From Annulohypoxylon bovei var. microspora (lineage: Eukaryota; Ascomycota; Sordariomycetes; Xylariales; Hypoxylaceae), in the NCBI GenBank assembly GCA_022836615.1, contig MU405251.1, positions 126,387-190,386 on the forward strand: a stretch of 64,000 nt of DNA. The letters are read 5' to 3'. Below the pieces are notes generated by a model, which saw only the letters and a program-made list of their open reading frames with translations, had not been told where the DNA came from and searched no databases. This document shows positions 11,151 to 23,959 of this stretch, one piece after another. A program made the position numbers and the translations under genes. The first letter of the stretch is position 1. Each line of letters begins with the position of its first letter.

Positions 11151-13093
11151 CTATCCTTCGTTCTCCTCCTCATAGACCTTAACCTTGTCCGCGTACTCCT
11201 TTATATTGCTGATGATGGAATCTTCGATCATGTAGCCCTTGCCGGCCACAACACGGAGGATCAGCTCGTTAAGCGTCTGTCGTCCCAAGATATCCACATG
11301 GTCTGCTGTGTTGGGCCCTCCACGAGGATTAAACCTATCCGGTTCGTGGGGCATTTCGACCACAGTGACCTTGGCACCTGCCGGGTTGTATCGCTTCATA
11401 CCCCAACCCTTGGAGCACATAAACCCAGCACTTATGAGGTTGACTGTGCCGTCGCCTTCTCCCATGATGACCCCGTGATCAATATCATCAACGATCAATC
11501 CTGTATCAATCGTGACATTGAGATTGGTTAGTCCCGGAAACTCGGGAGTACGATAATAGTACGATCTTTCCGTTGGTTTCCCAACGCCGTAAAAGCAGTA
11601 AACCTTCAAGTTAGGAGCTAGAGGTAGCCTCGTCTCCAGAGGATTTATCCATTTGCGATGATCCAACTCATTGGCTTCTACTTCGGCAGAGGTATGGGCT
11701 ACTCCGTGAGAATAGCTCTTTCGAATCTGATTTGTGTACCAGTCGTCAGTCGTGTCCATGAGATACTGCATCGCTCCGCTGACTGTTAAATTCTTGTCCG
11801 GCGTAGTCCAATTAGCACCGCGCCGGAAGTTCAAGAATGAGCCGTAGGAATCTTTCTGATCAGGCCGATCATCTGGTGCCCATGTCAAGTTTCCCCAAAC
11901 TGCATCACCCCCAAGTGGTAGCATGGCCGACACACCTGGCATAGCTCGGAACATCTCGGCCCGTTCATCTTTGTTCAGGAACTTCTCGAGTCCATATACC
12001 GCAAAGGAATTTAATTGCGCTGTATCGCGCATCTCGCCAGAGAGGATGGCGGTGACATCCTTGACTGCGCCCAACATGCATCCACTGATGTTGATCCAAG
12101 CTTCGACATGACGCTCGACCCAGTCGTCGCCCCCCTTTCCACCCTGTGCTGATGCGACCCAGTGGAAGAAGTAAAATAGGACTTGGCTACCCATACTGTG
12201 AGATGTAAGAACAACCTTTTGGCCGGTGAACTCGTGTGCTAGCTCGACATAGCTTTTTAACTTGGAGAAGTACTGATCCCGAAGCTCTAGATTTTGATAT
12301 GACAACCGCCAATCGTAAGCGGCTGTGAAGGAACTAGTAGGGTCGTATCCCAACGATGCAAGATTTTCCAAGATCTTACTCCAAATCCAATATCCCGTAA
12401 TAAAGAAGTCGGTAGCATCAAAACCCTGGGCGGCTCTCAACTTGATGTTGGGCGGGTCTAACCCTGTTTTCTTGTCCAACATAATATGTTTTTTCCATAT
12501 CTCCTTGTCCATGACAAGCGCCCTCATCATTGTCCAGCTACCCCAGAGTCGCTTTCGGAAGTACGGTCGAGAAATGTTAGTAGTACCCCAAGATTCGAGG
12601 CCTGTCGAGATAACCCCGGGTATCATGATGATGGGATGGTGGACACTGAGTCCTTCGGATCGAGCCTTCAATCCGACAGAAAAGGTATCATAGCTATCGA
12701 CGAAATCTCGCTCACCTTTCTACAATTACAAATCTTGTTAGTTCAAGATATATCCATAGTTGAAGAATGGAGACATACTACAAGATCTCTCATATCTTTA
12801 ACCAGACCAGCAGGCAGTACGTCAAGAAAACTGTCCATGCTAAGTTCACCGATCTCGGGAAGTTCGATCAAATCATTATTCTTGGCTAGGAACCCGGCAC
12901 CTATGAGGCCGAACAAGATACCCATCAAGAAAATGAAAGTGTTGCGCCGTTTGCGCGTCTTTGGTCGGTGATCATGGATGATCTTGACCTTATCGCCCGG
13001 CTTCACCGGACTTTCGTCTCGTGGCGTCGGAGTCTGCGATAAAGATTCAGATTCGTCGGTGCCGACAGCCCGGCGTCGAAGAGTTGATGCCAT
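11151..13093 (-). CDS. LRO1: Phospholipid:diacylglycerol acyltransferase (PDAT)
   Basis: Predicted 627 aa from two exons, 13093-12779 and 12719-11151 (donor GTATGT after GTA, acceptor GTAG). Residues 51-70 (NTFIFLMGILFGLIGAGFLA) form one transmembrane anchor behind a basic stretch KTRKRR, giving an ER-lumenal catalytic domain. The second exon has the LCAT/PDAT hallmarks: HHPIIMIPGVISTGLESWG (lid region), nucleophile motif SHSMG with the serine at about 280, AAYDWRLS, and MPHEPDRFNPRGGPNTADHVDILG near the C-terminus carrying the catalytic histidine; a candidate aspartate lies in GEGDGTV. The enzyme moves an acyl chain from phospholipid to diacylglycerol to make triacylglycerol. Length is close to yeast Lro1 (661 aa). 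Confidence 0.95.
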
Positions 13094-14169
13094 CGCCAGG
13101 CAGGATTAACATGACCAGGCACAGAGTGCGGCGTGGGAGTGGATGGCGGAGAGAAATCAAATCGGGATTAGGACCGTTTGCGTGTTGTTGGAATCTGGGG
13201 CGATCAACGATCAACAAGAAAATGGGGCAAGCTACGTCAAATAGCTATGTATATATGTTGTCGTTGTCTCAAAATGGATTATTGTGTGTCATGAATTGGG
13301 AATAAAGTTGAGATTGCCTTTTTTTAAACTGCGGACCCGAAGTTCGTAGTTCGTGAGTTGTTCAAAAACCAAATCCGGATAACCCGAATAACCCGTCTGC
13401 CCGTGTGTGGTACCTGATCAACAAGGGCCCGAATTGCTGCAGGTGCGGAAGGTTGAAGTTGACGACACCAACTCCAAACAATTTGCAACGGAACGTTTTG
13501 ACGTCAGTCTGCTGCTGTGGGTAGCCCTAGCATGTGCTGCCTTTTCCTTGGAGGGAAAGCATGGGCCATCCAATCACGTTTGGAATGTTTCAGCCCACTG
13601 ACCTGGAATCGCGGCATGACAAGCATTATGTAGATAGGATGGAAGGGTTTTAACCTCCAGGTTAGACTCGAACCCAGAGATCCACTGACCCCGCGGATCT
13701 ATTACTGGATTGGTCGGCGCAGGTAGCCTCCCGTCAAGCCTTCCATTCCCCTACCTGTATTCTTACGTACGTCGTACCATGTAACTCCGTACCTACTTCA
13801 GTGCAAAGCGGGAACGGGCAACATTGAACTTTAGGTTGCATGTGAAAGCGGGCCGCACTTCGTAGTCCTACCAACTAGACTGACATATCATAAATTTATT
13901 ACTGTGACACCAATACCTAGGTACTCGAACTGCCGTCTTACTCAATTCTTCCAACATTCTTCTTCCTCACTCACCAACCGACCAACCGAATCTTCTTGTC
14001 CCCTACGGTCGCCGCTCCCTACCAAATATCTTCCCATGGACCCGTGGTGACCGTTGTCGTCAGTTTTACGCCAGGCCGACAACATTTATCGTGATTGCGA
14101 TAACGGTCTTTGATCACGAGCTCTCGGTTCTAGTCGGCTATACCTCCATGTGAGGCCAGCGGCACAGCC
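13094..14169. promoter_or_regulatory. Divergent intergenic region LRO1 / NAA30
   Basis: A 1.08-kb gap between two divergently transcribed genes holds both promoters. C/T-rich leader sequence lies at 13935-14030 before NAA30. A tRNA-like T-arm (minus strand, about 13662-13674) was examined and rejected. No other gene is seen. Confidence 0.45.
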
Positions 14170-14782
14170 ATGGAAGCAGCCCGCGAAGCCCGCGCAACTC
14201 AGCTTCCAGGCGAACTTGTATATATCCAGTACGAGCATGCCCTCGAGGAAAAGTATCTGCCCGCGATTCGGGCATTGATCTCGAAGGATCTCAGTGAGCC
14301 CTATAGTATCTATGTCTACCGATACTTCCTATACCAATGGGCGCACTTGTGCTACATGGTAAGACCGGACTTCGTACTTTTCACTTTATGGTGGATAACA
14401 TTTAGCTAAATAGGCATTGTTTTACTAGGCACTTAACCCTGTCGACAAGTCCCTTATGGGCGTCATTATCTGCAAACTCGAACACCATGCGTCTCACTCA
14501 CCTCCGACACATCGAGGCTATATAGCCATGCTAGCAGTGACCTCTACATTCCGAGGTCACGGCATAGCTACGCGGCTAGTGAAGATGGCGATCGAGGCCA
14601 TGGCCGAACGTAACGCCGACGAGATCGTCCTGGAGACGGAGGAGACGAATATTCCGGCCATGAGACTATACGAGAGGTTGGGGTTTTTACGGTCTAAGAA
14701 ACTCCATAGATATTATCTTAATGGAAACAGTGCTTATCGCCTTGTGTTGCTTTTGAAATCGCCGGACCCGGAAACAGAATAG
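14170..14782 (+). CDS. NAA30: N-alpha-acetyltransferase 30, NatC catalytic subunit
   Basis: Predicted 180 aa from two exons, 14170-14358 and 14429-14782 (donor GTAAGA, acceptor CTAG, phase 0). It is a single GNAT domain: the substrate-side motif DLSEPYSIYVYRYFLYQWA at residues about 41-59, GYIAMLAVTSTFRGHGIAT carrying the acetyl-CoA binding RxxGxA-type loop (RGHGIA), and the C-terminal LETEETNIPAMRLYERLGF then RYYLNGNSAYRLVL. These match Mak3/Naa30. The enzyme acetylates N-terminal Met followed by hydrophobic residues (ML-, MI-, MF-, MW-) as part of NatC with Mak10 and Mak31. Length fits the fungal family. Confidence 0.93.
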
Positions 14783-15261
14783 CAACCAGATTAGTTCGAG
14801 GAGTGGTGGAGAGGCCGAGGGTCCGGGTAGAAAATCAAGGAGCGTAAGGGAAAAGAAGAAGAAAAAATATGCAGCAAGTTCGAGGAATTGAGTAACTCGC
14901 ACAGCGCATACTTGGGTTTCATGCGGCATCTCGTGACTTTGGTGGGAGGTTGCATGTATCAATGTATGGTCATACTCGGAAAGTTGTGTGTCCGGTAGGT
15001 AGGATATCATGAGAGTAGATGAGATGGTTGAGATGACAGCATGGATGATCATTGCATTGACGGCGTTAAGAGGGCAGCAAGTAAGCATTGAAATTCTATT
15101 TAGCTTACAATTGAGCTACCTAGGTAGTACCTGTACTCCTCGAGGTTTCTGATCATGCATTGGAAGCAAACTCTTGGTAGCGAAGGGTATCTCGAAAATT
15201 CAACTATTCCTCCCGGGAATATACACATGACCATTCACCATTCTCAATTTTGCGTCCCTTT
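14783..15261. other. Convergent intergenic region
   Basis: Shared 3' flank of NAA30 (plus) and the DUF1917 gene (minus). The minus-strand ORF here is only the reverse of the NAA30 tail and flank. No gene is seen. Confidence 0.5.
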
Positions 15262-16187
15262 CTAATTCTTAGCTTTCTTGAGAATAGATGTGGTGTCGTA
15301 TATTGAAGCTCGTATCTCCCATGGGTTTCCGTGCGCTATTCCTAAATATGTATACACATCTAATTCCGTAAGTATCATATTGGATGGGGGAGAAAGAAGA
15401 ATGACTTACCTGGTTTATAGTATAACGGTCTGCTGTGGGCCTGAACAAGTCCGAGCTGTTTCAATTTCTCCGCGACCCTCTTGACGTCGTTCGTATCGCT
15501 GAAATCGGCGGTGTAGACACAGATGAGCCGCTCCGTCCTTTTATCGACCGTCGATCGCGGCGCAGCCTTAGCACCTATCCCAAGCTCATTCTTTGACGTG
15601 GCCTTGGCGACGATCTCCCAGATCTCGTTGACCTCGAACGTGTTGCAGAACAACATCCACTTGCCGCATCTCACGCGGTGGGCTTTTGCGAGGTTGAGGA
15701 TATCCTTCGCTGCGTCCACGCCCGCCGTCCGGCATTCTCGGGCGATAAAAGCCGGCTTGTTGCCGGAATTCTTGCACATGTTGATGTACTCGGACGCGAA
15801 GTGCAGCCTCGCCATTCCGCCCTCGACGACACTGGGCAGATCTGCGCCTTCTTCCTCGGGAGCTTCGTCTTCGCCGCCGCGGATCTTCTGGTTACTCGCC
15901 TCGCTCTTCATCTTGCGGCTGATATACGGATTGCAGACCCAAATCCACGGATTCTTGGGGGTTTCGTCCGTGGTTGCTGGCGGGACACGCTCTAGGAATT
16001 CTTCGATTGTCTCTGTGAGCTGCCACGCGTGCTCTAACCCGGCAAATGGGTTGTGTAGATGCGAAACATCTTCTACTTTAATCTCCTTCTTCTGTGCCTG
16101 GATCTTTAATGGCGTTTCGGTAGCTCCGTGCTCCTCCCACCAGGCTTCGGCATCAAAGTTTTTCACTTTGGCTTTCAGGTCTGCCAT
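15262..16187 (-). CDS. DUF1917 / UPF0696 (C11orf68-like) protein
   Basis: Predicted 285 aa from two exons, 16187-15410 and 15341-15262 (donor GTAAGT, acceptor TTTAG). The second exon completes the domain with GIAHGNPWEIRASIYDTTSI and a short basic tail KKAKN. Family-like segments are NPWIWVCNPY, GKWMLFCNTFEVNEIWEIVA and LICVYTADFSDTNDVKRVAEKLKQLGL. Function in fungi is not established; the human relative C11orf68 (Bles03) has an eIF4E-like fold, which suggests a nucleic-acid or cap-analogue ligand but does not prove one. An acidic loop (GGEDEAPEEEGAD) interrupts the N-terminal half. Confidence 0.85.
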
Positions 16188-17083
16188 AATATCATCGTCT
16201 CCTGAGAATGGGTGTTAATGAACTGAGCTAGCCTAGAATAAGGCGGATGTCTTCACCATAGAAATCAGAATCTTCGGAACTCATGGTAAGGCTATATATT
16301 ATAAATTAGGTAGGTATCTAAGTGAATGTTTGTATCATTCGAAACTTCTAGAATAAGGCTTTTGAACAAACAAGTAGGGCAGTTAAGTTAGGCAGGTAGG
16401 GTCAAGTAGAACTTTGGGAGAATTAGATAGTTAAGTCGAATGTTGAAACTTAATGAGAGAATGAAAAGAAGGAAAGTAGGATATCCAGGACTTTCCAGAG
16501 GTCAGCCCTAATAGGTCGCCAGGCTCGGAAACGTTGGAATTGACATGTCGAATTCAAGGTTACCGGGGACCTTGTTCCAGCAGCTTGGGTTGATGTTCAA
16601 AGCGTCCGACTCCCCAGCTCCCGTTCGTCGTTCGGTTCAAAGTCACTCTATCACTTCTCCAGGGTTGTAAGTGGAAATATGTATCCATTGGAACCGGGCT
16701 GTCGGGCGCTAAAAGGCGACAAGGAGGGTCCCACCAATTGTAGGGACCATATAGCGGGGACGATTCCGAGCCGTTCACTGCGGCAGGAAAGGTATCCGCT
16801 TTTATCCTTGTCCTAGCATGTACCGTAGTTTGACTTCATATGGAGCATTCGAACTGTAAAAATTGTTGGAAGCTGCGTGCCGTAGTAGTTATGTACACAC
16901 TTTGAAACTTTCTTGGCTTCGAATGTTCATAGCTATCAATATCAAAGCGAATAATACGAATCGCAGGGAATACTTTATTCGACAATATAGAGAAAGCTAG
17001 ATACGGGGAGATCTGTTGAAACCAGAGACGCATTCTTAGATTTTGCTGACGATTCACCCCCTGTTAAAAAAAAGCAAATCATT
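16188..17083. promoter_or_regulatory. Divergent intergenic region DUF1917 gene / DPH7
   Basis: An 896-bp gap between divergent genes. It contains TAGGTAGG motifs near 16308 and 16390. Short ORFs at 16560-16778 and 16836-17057 (minus) lack family resemblance and are not called. Confidence 0.45.
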
Positions 17084-18402
17084 ATGGAGGCGCAAGGACG
17101 CGGCATCATGCCGCTGAGATCATTGACTTTAGACCTCCCTCCAAGTTGTATCGAATTCTGTCCCGGTCACCCAGATTATTTTATGATTGGCACATATAAT
17201 CTACAGAAGGGAGATGATGACCCCGAAACTGTCACCGAGGACGATAAAGAAGAGCAGCAGACAACAAAGTCCGCGCAGACTCGGGACGGGAGTCTCGTTC
17301 TCTTCAGATTAACAGAGACAAATAATATGTAAGCGCTCTCCCTATTTCTGTTATCCTTTTTATATCGAATTCACCGATATATAGAAAACATATACAAACC
17401 ATTCTCTACCCTTCCGCCATCCTTGATCTTCACTTTCATCCTGAGCGAGAAGGATGTACCGTTCTGGCTGTGGTCTCTAGTACTGGAACTCTTTCGTTTT
17501 TCAGACTTTCTAGTTCAGAAGGATCACAAGTCTCCCTGGAAGAGATCATTACACATAGACCATTTGATGATGACGAAGGAGTTCTCTTTCTATCATGCTC
17601 ATGGCATCCATATATTTCCGAACTCCTTGCGATTACCACTTCCGACTATCAGGTTCACATCCTACAAATCGATAAGTCCTGGAATATCCATAAGACGCGT
17701 ACGGAGCCGGTGATTACTCATACTCTTGAAGCTTGGACGGTGGCGTTTTCGTCATTGACGCCTAAGAGGTCTAACTTAGACGTGACCGATTCGCTGGGAG
17801 AAAACCTCCAACAGTTCACAATATTCTCCGGCGGAGATGACTCAAAACTTCTTGCCACGAATTGCGCTTATAATTTGAATCGAATTTGTGGCGAAGATGA
17901 CTCAATCGAAACCCCTTACCCTATAACCACTATTAAAGGCCATGAGGCGGGCGTTACCGCCATCTTGCCCCTAGATATGCAGCTTGCGTCACTTGACTCT
18001 GTCGTTATCACCGGAAGTTATGATGACCACATACGAGTATTCGCCGTCAATGATCAGGGGATGTTTCTTCAAAAGTCTAGATTATTAGCGGAAGAGAATC
18101 TTCAAGGAGGGGTGTGGAGGCTCAAACTTATCAGCTTGCAAAAGTCAAAAGGGACAGCAGATGGGCAACAGTGGAAGGCTCTCGTTCTTGCATCATGCAT
18201 GCACGCGGGATCAAGAGTGCTCGAGATAACAGGTAATATAATTACCGAGTCTTGTGAGATCAAAGTCCTTGGTCGTTTTGAGGAGCATAAAAGCATGAAT
18301 TACGGCAGCGATTTCCAACCGGGATCTGAGTTAGGAGACAGAAAGCTTCGATGTGTCTCGACAAGCTTTTACGATAGGTTACTGTGTTTATGGGAATATT
18401 AG
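17084..18402 (+). CDS. DPH7: Diphthine methyltransferase, WD-repeat protein
   Basis: Predicted 420 aa from two exons, 17084-17328 and 17385-18402 (donor GTAAGC, acceptor ATAG, phase 2). It has WD40 blades throughout: PPSCIEFCPGHPDYFMIGTY, LDLHFHPEREGCTVLAVVSS, FSGGDDSKLLATNC, KGHEAGVTAILPL with VVITGSYDDHIRVF, and the C-terminal signature EEHKSMNYGSDFQPG followed by CVSTSFYDRLLCLWEY. These last motifs are typical of Dph7 (YBR246W/WDR85), which demethylates methylated diphthine on eEF2 so that Dph6 can amidate it. Length is close to yeast Dph7 (387 aa). Confidence 0.93.
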
Positions 18403-19558
18403 TATAATCCAACATATTATACTTGTCAATGGCACTAAGAGTGTCGATTACCTATGCTGTCAAAGTCCCTGACTTGAACTAAATTTATATGAATGGATCC
18501 CATATGGATCCCATATCTGACATTAGGTAGTAAGGAAGGTACGAAGGTAGGTGGGTATCAAGTATATTAGAAATGCAGGCACAATTCCTATTCCGCACTT
18601 TCCACTTTGGCAATTGACATACATATGTATATCCCCACAATGCAACTGTGACTCATCGAAGTGGCATGTCAGGCGCGTTAGCTGGTTAGGCACAGGGCAT
18701 TTGCATGTTCTTACCTTAGGTAGGTAAATACATACATACTACGAGGCACCTATGTAAAACACATATAAATTCTAGATACTATCTGTAGGGTAAACTGCCT
18801 TGAATTTTAATATCCCCTACTAGCTTATATGACAGGTGTCTTGCCGATCTGCTGTGAAACATTTTAGGGAATGCGCAGGAACTGATACAATACACATGCG
18901 GTACGGACGCCATAGGGCGCTGTAAGGAATTTTTAGAATTGTTCTAGTCCTTCCAGAACAGGGACTTCCGTGTTGAATTCAGCCGCTAATTGGCTCCGTC
19001 AGCAATTAAGCCCGACCTTGTGGGGACCTTACGATACCTAGTACATCGGAAACCTAGTACGATAAGGTTGCGTACTTTACGATAACGGAGGGAAGGTCCA
19101 CTATCCACGGCTGCACGGGTACGAAGTTGGCTGGTCGGGTACATAAATAGGTACCTTGAATTTAAGGTCATTTCAGGTCGTACCTCCAATCATCGCGTGC
19201 AAACCATGCCACCGAGCTGAGCAACATTAAACCTCTTAATAAATTTCCTCCGAAGACACACGAACTTCAATTCAATCGCGACACTCCTAATCTCCTAAGT
19301 AACCTTGAAATTCATTGATCCATTCGCCTGGTTACCTAGCATAAAAGGATATCTATCGACAATTATCTCGCTTTCTTTCGCTAAGGTGCCTGTTCTCAAG
19401 TCGTCATTCCTGATTCAACCTGCTTCCGCCTTTTCTATCTCACCCTTGCTGTGCCTGATGATTTACACCTAAAGGCGAAAGTACATACCGAACAGCTCCC
19501 GCCCACCCCCTCCAAGATCGTCGTCGGCCGACCGCGAATTTCTCAGTTTCTCACCAAG
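18403..19558. other. Intergenic, upstream of the exportin gene
   Basis: A 1.16-kb gap between DPH7 and the exportin gene, both plus strand. A heat-shock-element-like cluster (GAATTGTTC and TTCCAGAA) lies at 18936-18958. TAGGTAGGTA motifs lie at 18716-18727, and a direct repeat of ACCTAGTAC at about 19035-19060. The last 250 bp are pyrimidine-rich leader. Confidence 0.45.
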
Positions 19559-22500
19559 ATGACTGCACATACCTCGATCAACGGAAACATGGGAACGGGC
19601 GGCGTAGGTAACGATTCTGAGAGCATGACAGTTCTGCCCAAGATCCATAAGGCCCTGGAGGTCATTCATAGCCCTTATTCCTCCAACGATGACCGCAAAG
19701 ATGCACAACTGTTCCTCGAAGAAGTAAAGAACGACGAAAAAGCTTCCTTTTATGGTTTCCACCTCGCCCTAGACAAAACTCAATCTCCCGTCGTGCGACA
19801 CTATGCCTTATCGCTACTCGAGCATGCAATTAAACACAAGTGGGCTTATTATAACGAGGAAGAGGCTGCCGCCTTGCGCAATTGTGTTTTGGAGCTTTCC
19901 CAAGGCGTATCGAGAGATGACCCCATCTATTTGAGAAACAAGATCGCTTTACTATGGGTTGAAGTTGCGAAAAGGAGTTGGGCTGGAGAGTGGATGGATA
20001 TGGATGCTATGCTTGTCCAACTGTGGCAGGTTCCAGATTCTGCCGTGCATAAAGAGCTCGTCCTTGGTATCCTAGAGATGCTCTCGGATGACATATTCAA
20101 TGGTGACGACACAGTGGTGGCCGTTCGTGAGGGCATACTTAGTAAGGCTTCCGTCGAGATCTTCACGCCTACCGCTGTCCTAGTAGACACCTTTCCCAAC
20201 CGCCAGGTAGGTCCCGACGTTAGATGTGGTAACGAGGGTTGGCTCGCAAGAATCACAGATCTTCTAAGCCATTGCTTATCGGGTGACTTGCAACACAACA
20301 CCGAACTGCGAAGTTGTGCCGTTCGAGCCCTCGCTGTACTCTACTCGCTGTTACCATGGGTCGTCCCGAATGCCGTCACTGCTACGGGATGCGTACTAGT
20401 AATGTGTGAAGGACTTAGTGCTTCCCATATCGAAGTCCAGAAGGTAAGGCTACAATTGATTACCCATCCATTCGCACCTGGAGGTCAGCATAATTAACTA
20501 ACAAAACATTAAAGGCATCTTTAGAAGCCATGCATTCGTTATACTCCCGTACAAGCTTTGTCGACCAGGAATTCTTAGATCTAGTTGTTCCCCTATATGG
20601 CAGCAAATATGTTGACCTTTTCAGACGACTTTTTGAGTGGTCGGTAGTTGACCCAGAGGACATTGATGACGATAAGTATCAATTCTCTAAGAAGCTATCC
20701 GAGGTAAGTCAGGTTGTAAATGTTGACCTCGAACTCTGCTAATGGCAGCATCAAGGTAATTTCCTTCCTCGGGACTTATATGGACCGTCGGTTCAACGTT
20801 CTACCCAACGATTCGGACCGGATTGACTTCAAAGGATTTTTACAACTTCTCCTTTTGATTACCCAGAGCCAAAGTTTGGTTGTTTCAATTCCTGTCCTCG
20901 TGACGTGGACTCGACTCCTGAATAACCGGTCCCTCGGCCCAAACATTGCAGACGTGCCATCATTTATTGGACCACTTCTCGAGTGTTGCAGCTCGAGGCT
21001 CGTTCGATATGAAAACCTACCCGAGGATACTCAGGATCCCACCTATCAACTACTACTAGAAGATACGGACACGATTCCGGAGCGCCATGCTTTCTTAGGC
21101 AATTATCGACGCTACAGCTCTCAGGTAGTCGAGCACATAGTTCAGCTGAAGATTACGGATGCAATGCGGCACATTCTTGGGCAAACAGAGAATGTGCTAG
21201 AACATCTCTATGACAATGTGCCAGGATTTGATAGTACGTCTCGACCGATTTACTGAAAGTTGTGATCTAACGTGTAGCAGTGGCGACATACTCAAAGACA
21301 TCCCAACAGGTCCTCCGCGTTGATGCCCAGGCGACCGTAATTGAGGCAGCTCTAAAGGGGTTCGGAAAGTGGCGACATACTAGAGAAGAACCTCGTCATG
21401 TGAGTATATGTGATTCCAAATTAATATTGAAATTTCTGCTGATATCTGATATCCATCAGGAGCAGGAGATTGCTGCATTGGAGGAAAATTTGGAGTCTTG
21501 GTGTAATCGTCTGCTGGGTATGAAATTCGAGGTACGTAATCCAATGCCCTCGACGTTTTATGAGCATTAGCTTACAAATGCAGGACCCATTAATCAGGAA
21601 AAGAATCCTCCAGCTTCTTGTTGCCTTCTCTGTTATGGCACTCGATAGGAACCCGGGCTTCATGCTCAAGGTCCTTGAGCATATTCTAGTAACATGGCCA
21701 GCTACACACCCCGATCACAAGGTGTATACAGATGCAATCAAAGAGCTTCAAGCCGAAAGCATGGTTGAGCTTCAGAGACTCGCTGCCAAGATGCCCGATC
21801 ATCTACTTGTGAGAAATCCAATCCAAGTTGCCAAATTGTGACGTAAGCTGATAATGTTTCTAGGATGTCTATGATCAGATAGAGACAAAGGTGAATGAGA
21901 TGATTGCTTCTGGAACACTTGACGAGAAGCGCCAGATCACCTACCAGACCTTCTTATTTACCATCATGTAAGTTTCAAAGAAGCTACTTCCCGAAGACAC
22001 TACTAACATATTTAGCCACCGTTCTACTCGGGTCGATCAGGCCACAAAGGCACAGAAATTACGTGGTTTTATTGAACCCGTGGTGTCCCAATGGCAAAAC
22101 GAAAATCTGAAGCAGGCGTTGTCCTCATACGCGGGCTTTTGTGAGCTCATGGCGCTTGATAAAGCACAGAGCTATCTAGCACGAAAACAAATGCAGAATA
22201 TCTCAGATTGGGGTTCTGTGGCACTCGATGAAGAGGGCCAGGCACTGCAAGCCGAACTGGAAGAGCGACAAACTGTTAGAGCCTCTTCTATTTTCACGTG
22301 AGAAAATGGTTGCTGACACTACGCACAGGTTCTTCCTCTAAGACCCACGAAGTCATTTTTGACCTGTTCAGTTGATAAGGTAGATAAGGAATCCGATGCA
22401 TACCAGGTCTCATGTGCCTTGTGGCAGGAAGGGTTTCCTATTATCCTTCCTGAACTACTCAATTTCTTAAAGTAAGGATCCCGTACACTCATGCACATGC

Positions 22501-23959
22501 TATCATTTCAACTAACATGTCTAGTCATGCACATGCCTCCCATACTGCAGACAATTGGGTGGGATTGTCGCCGGACACGAGGTCTATTGTTGGCCGCGTT
22601 CTTACCGACCGATTTTGGCAAGCAGGCATCTCAGAAGGAAGTAAGGATGAATTTTATGCCCGTGTACTTGACAAGAAACACACTCTAGAAGGGCTTGCTT
22701 CAACAATCCGAGGAAGCATTCGATTCGTCCGCGAATCGTGTTATGCGATTATATACTGCATGACACGCCTGGACGTACAATTCTACGGGTTCAGCGAGCT
22801 ACCAGGCCCCTTAGCTCACGCTCTCCTAGCCGATTCATTCAGCCTCTCAGCCCACCAATTGATTAATGTTCTTAACTTGGTTAGGTACTTGGTGGACAAC
22901 TGCCCGGTTCCTTTACGGGACCACTTCCTCCCCCCTATCTTAGCCGCATGCTGCCTCCAGATGAACACGAGGATAAATACCGAGTGGGAGAAGCTTGACC
23001 AGCAGCAAGCGGTGAAGACAGGAGGAGATGCTCTGACCGAAGAGATGAAGGCAGAAAGTATATTGAGGCAGTTAACCTACGCATCCGTGATGATGGTAGC
23101 AGACTTCCTAGATCCGGCTAGGACTAGTAAGTTCACTTTTAACCTTGAATCTGCCAGTCGCGATGTATTTGTACCTAACTAACATGAAATAGATTCTCCA
23201 GCCTCGCATCTAGAAGAAGATGGGGAAAGGCATTACCCTACGCTACGAGAGTTTTGTCTGATGCATTCCTCTATCGTGGAACCTCTCCTAATGTATTGCG
23301 CTCATGCTATACGATGGCGTGACTCCCGATGTTGTGCAATAATGCTGAGAGTGTTCCGCTCCATCATTCCGGATTTTGTGCCCGCAGCTGCTAACTCATC
23401 GCGGGCTGGGGGAGCCAGGCAACACGTCGATCCGTCACCTATCCCCCCAGACACGGCGACAGCTATCCGCGAGTATATATCGTCTGATGTCGTGAAGGCT
23501 TGTATAACATCTATCCACGAGCCTTACTTTGTTGAGTTGCAGAAAGATTTTGCTTCTCTCATTGCCTCGATCGTGGTCACTTACAGCTACCTCACGTCAA
23601 CAGCACGAGACGTGCTAATTTCGCTTCCCAATACGAAGCAGGCTGATGTTGACAGCGGTATAGAGTACATGATGAGGAAGGAGACAAGCCCTCGTGGCCA
23701 GCGAGCAGTTATCCTCCAATTACTAGGCGATATAAAGGGAGTGAGCGTATCTGAGATGGGAAAGCTCAGTAAGAGCATCGGAATGCCCTCAACCAACAGT
23801 CTCCCCGCGAAGAGACCAGTACGGAGCAAAATGGCCCAGCAGTTCATGACAGCCCCGGCGCCAAACCACAACGGGTCGGGATCGGGCAGCGCTAGCAATG
23901 GTCACCAAGACGGGAGCACCGACGTTTTAGAAGGTGTTGCTAGCCTCTTCGAATCGTAG
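19559..23959 (+). CDS. MSN5: Msn5/exportin-5-type karyopherin
   Basis: Predicted 1284 aa from eleven exons: 19559-20443, 20515-20703, 20756-21233, 21278-21399, 21460-21531, 21584-21808, 21864-21967, 22016-22297, 22343-22471, 22525-23126 and 23193-23959. The N-terminus (IHKALEVIHSPYSSNDDRKD onward) is the importin-beta-type first HEAT repeat. Family blocks recur across exons, for example QSLVVSIPVLVTWTRLLNN, TYSKTSQQVLRVDAQATVIE and LPPILAACCLQMN. Msn5 exports phosphorylated cargo such as transcription factors and also imports some proteins in a Ran-GTP-dependent way. The 22297/22343 join is the weakest; a donor at 22275 with an acceptor before 22329 also keeps frame. The start at 19559 is the first ATG of the open frame. 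The C-terminus is a Ser/Gly/Asn-rich tail. Confidence 0.9.

Noticed and set aside
13640..13710. Possible tRNA on the minus strand (GGGTTCGAGTCT T-arm-like sequence)
   Set aside because: The bases flanking the T-loop do not form a T-stem, and no acceptor stem or D-arm could be folded around it.
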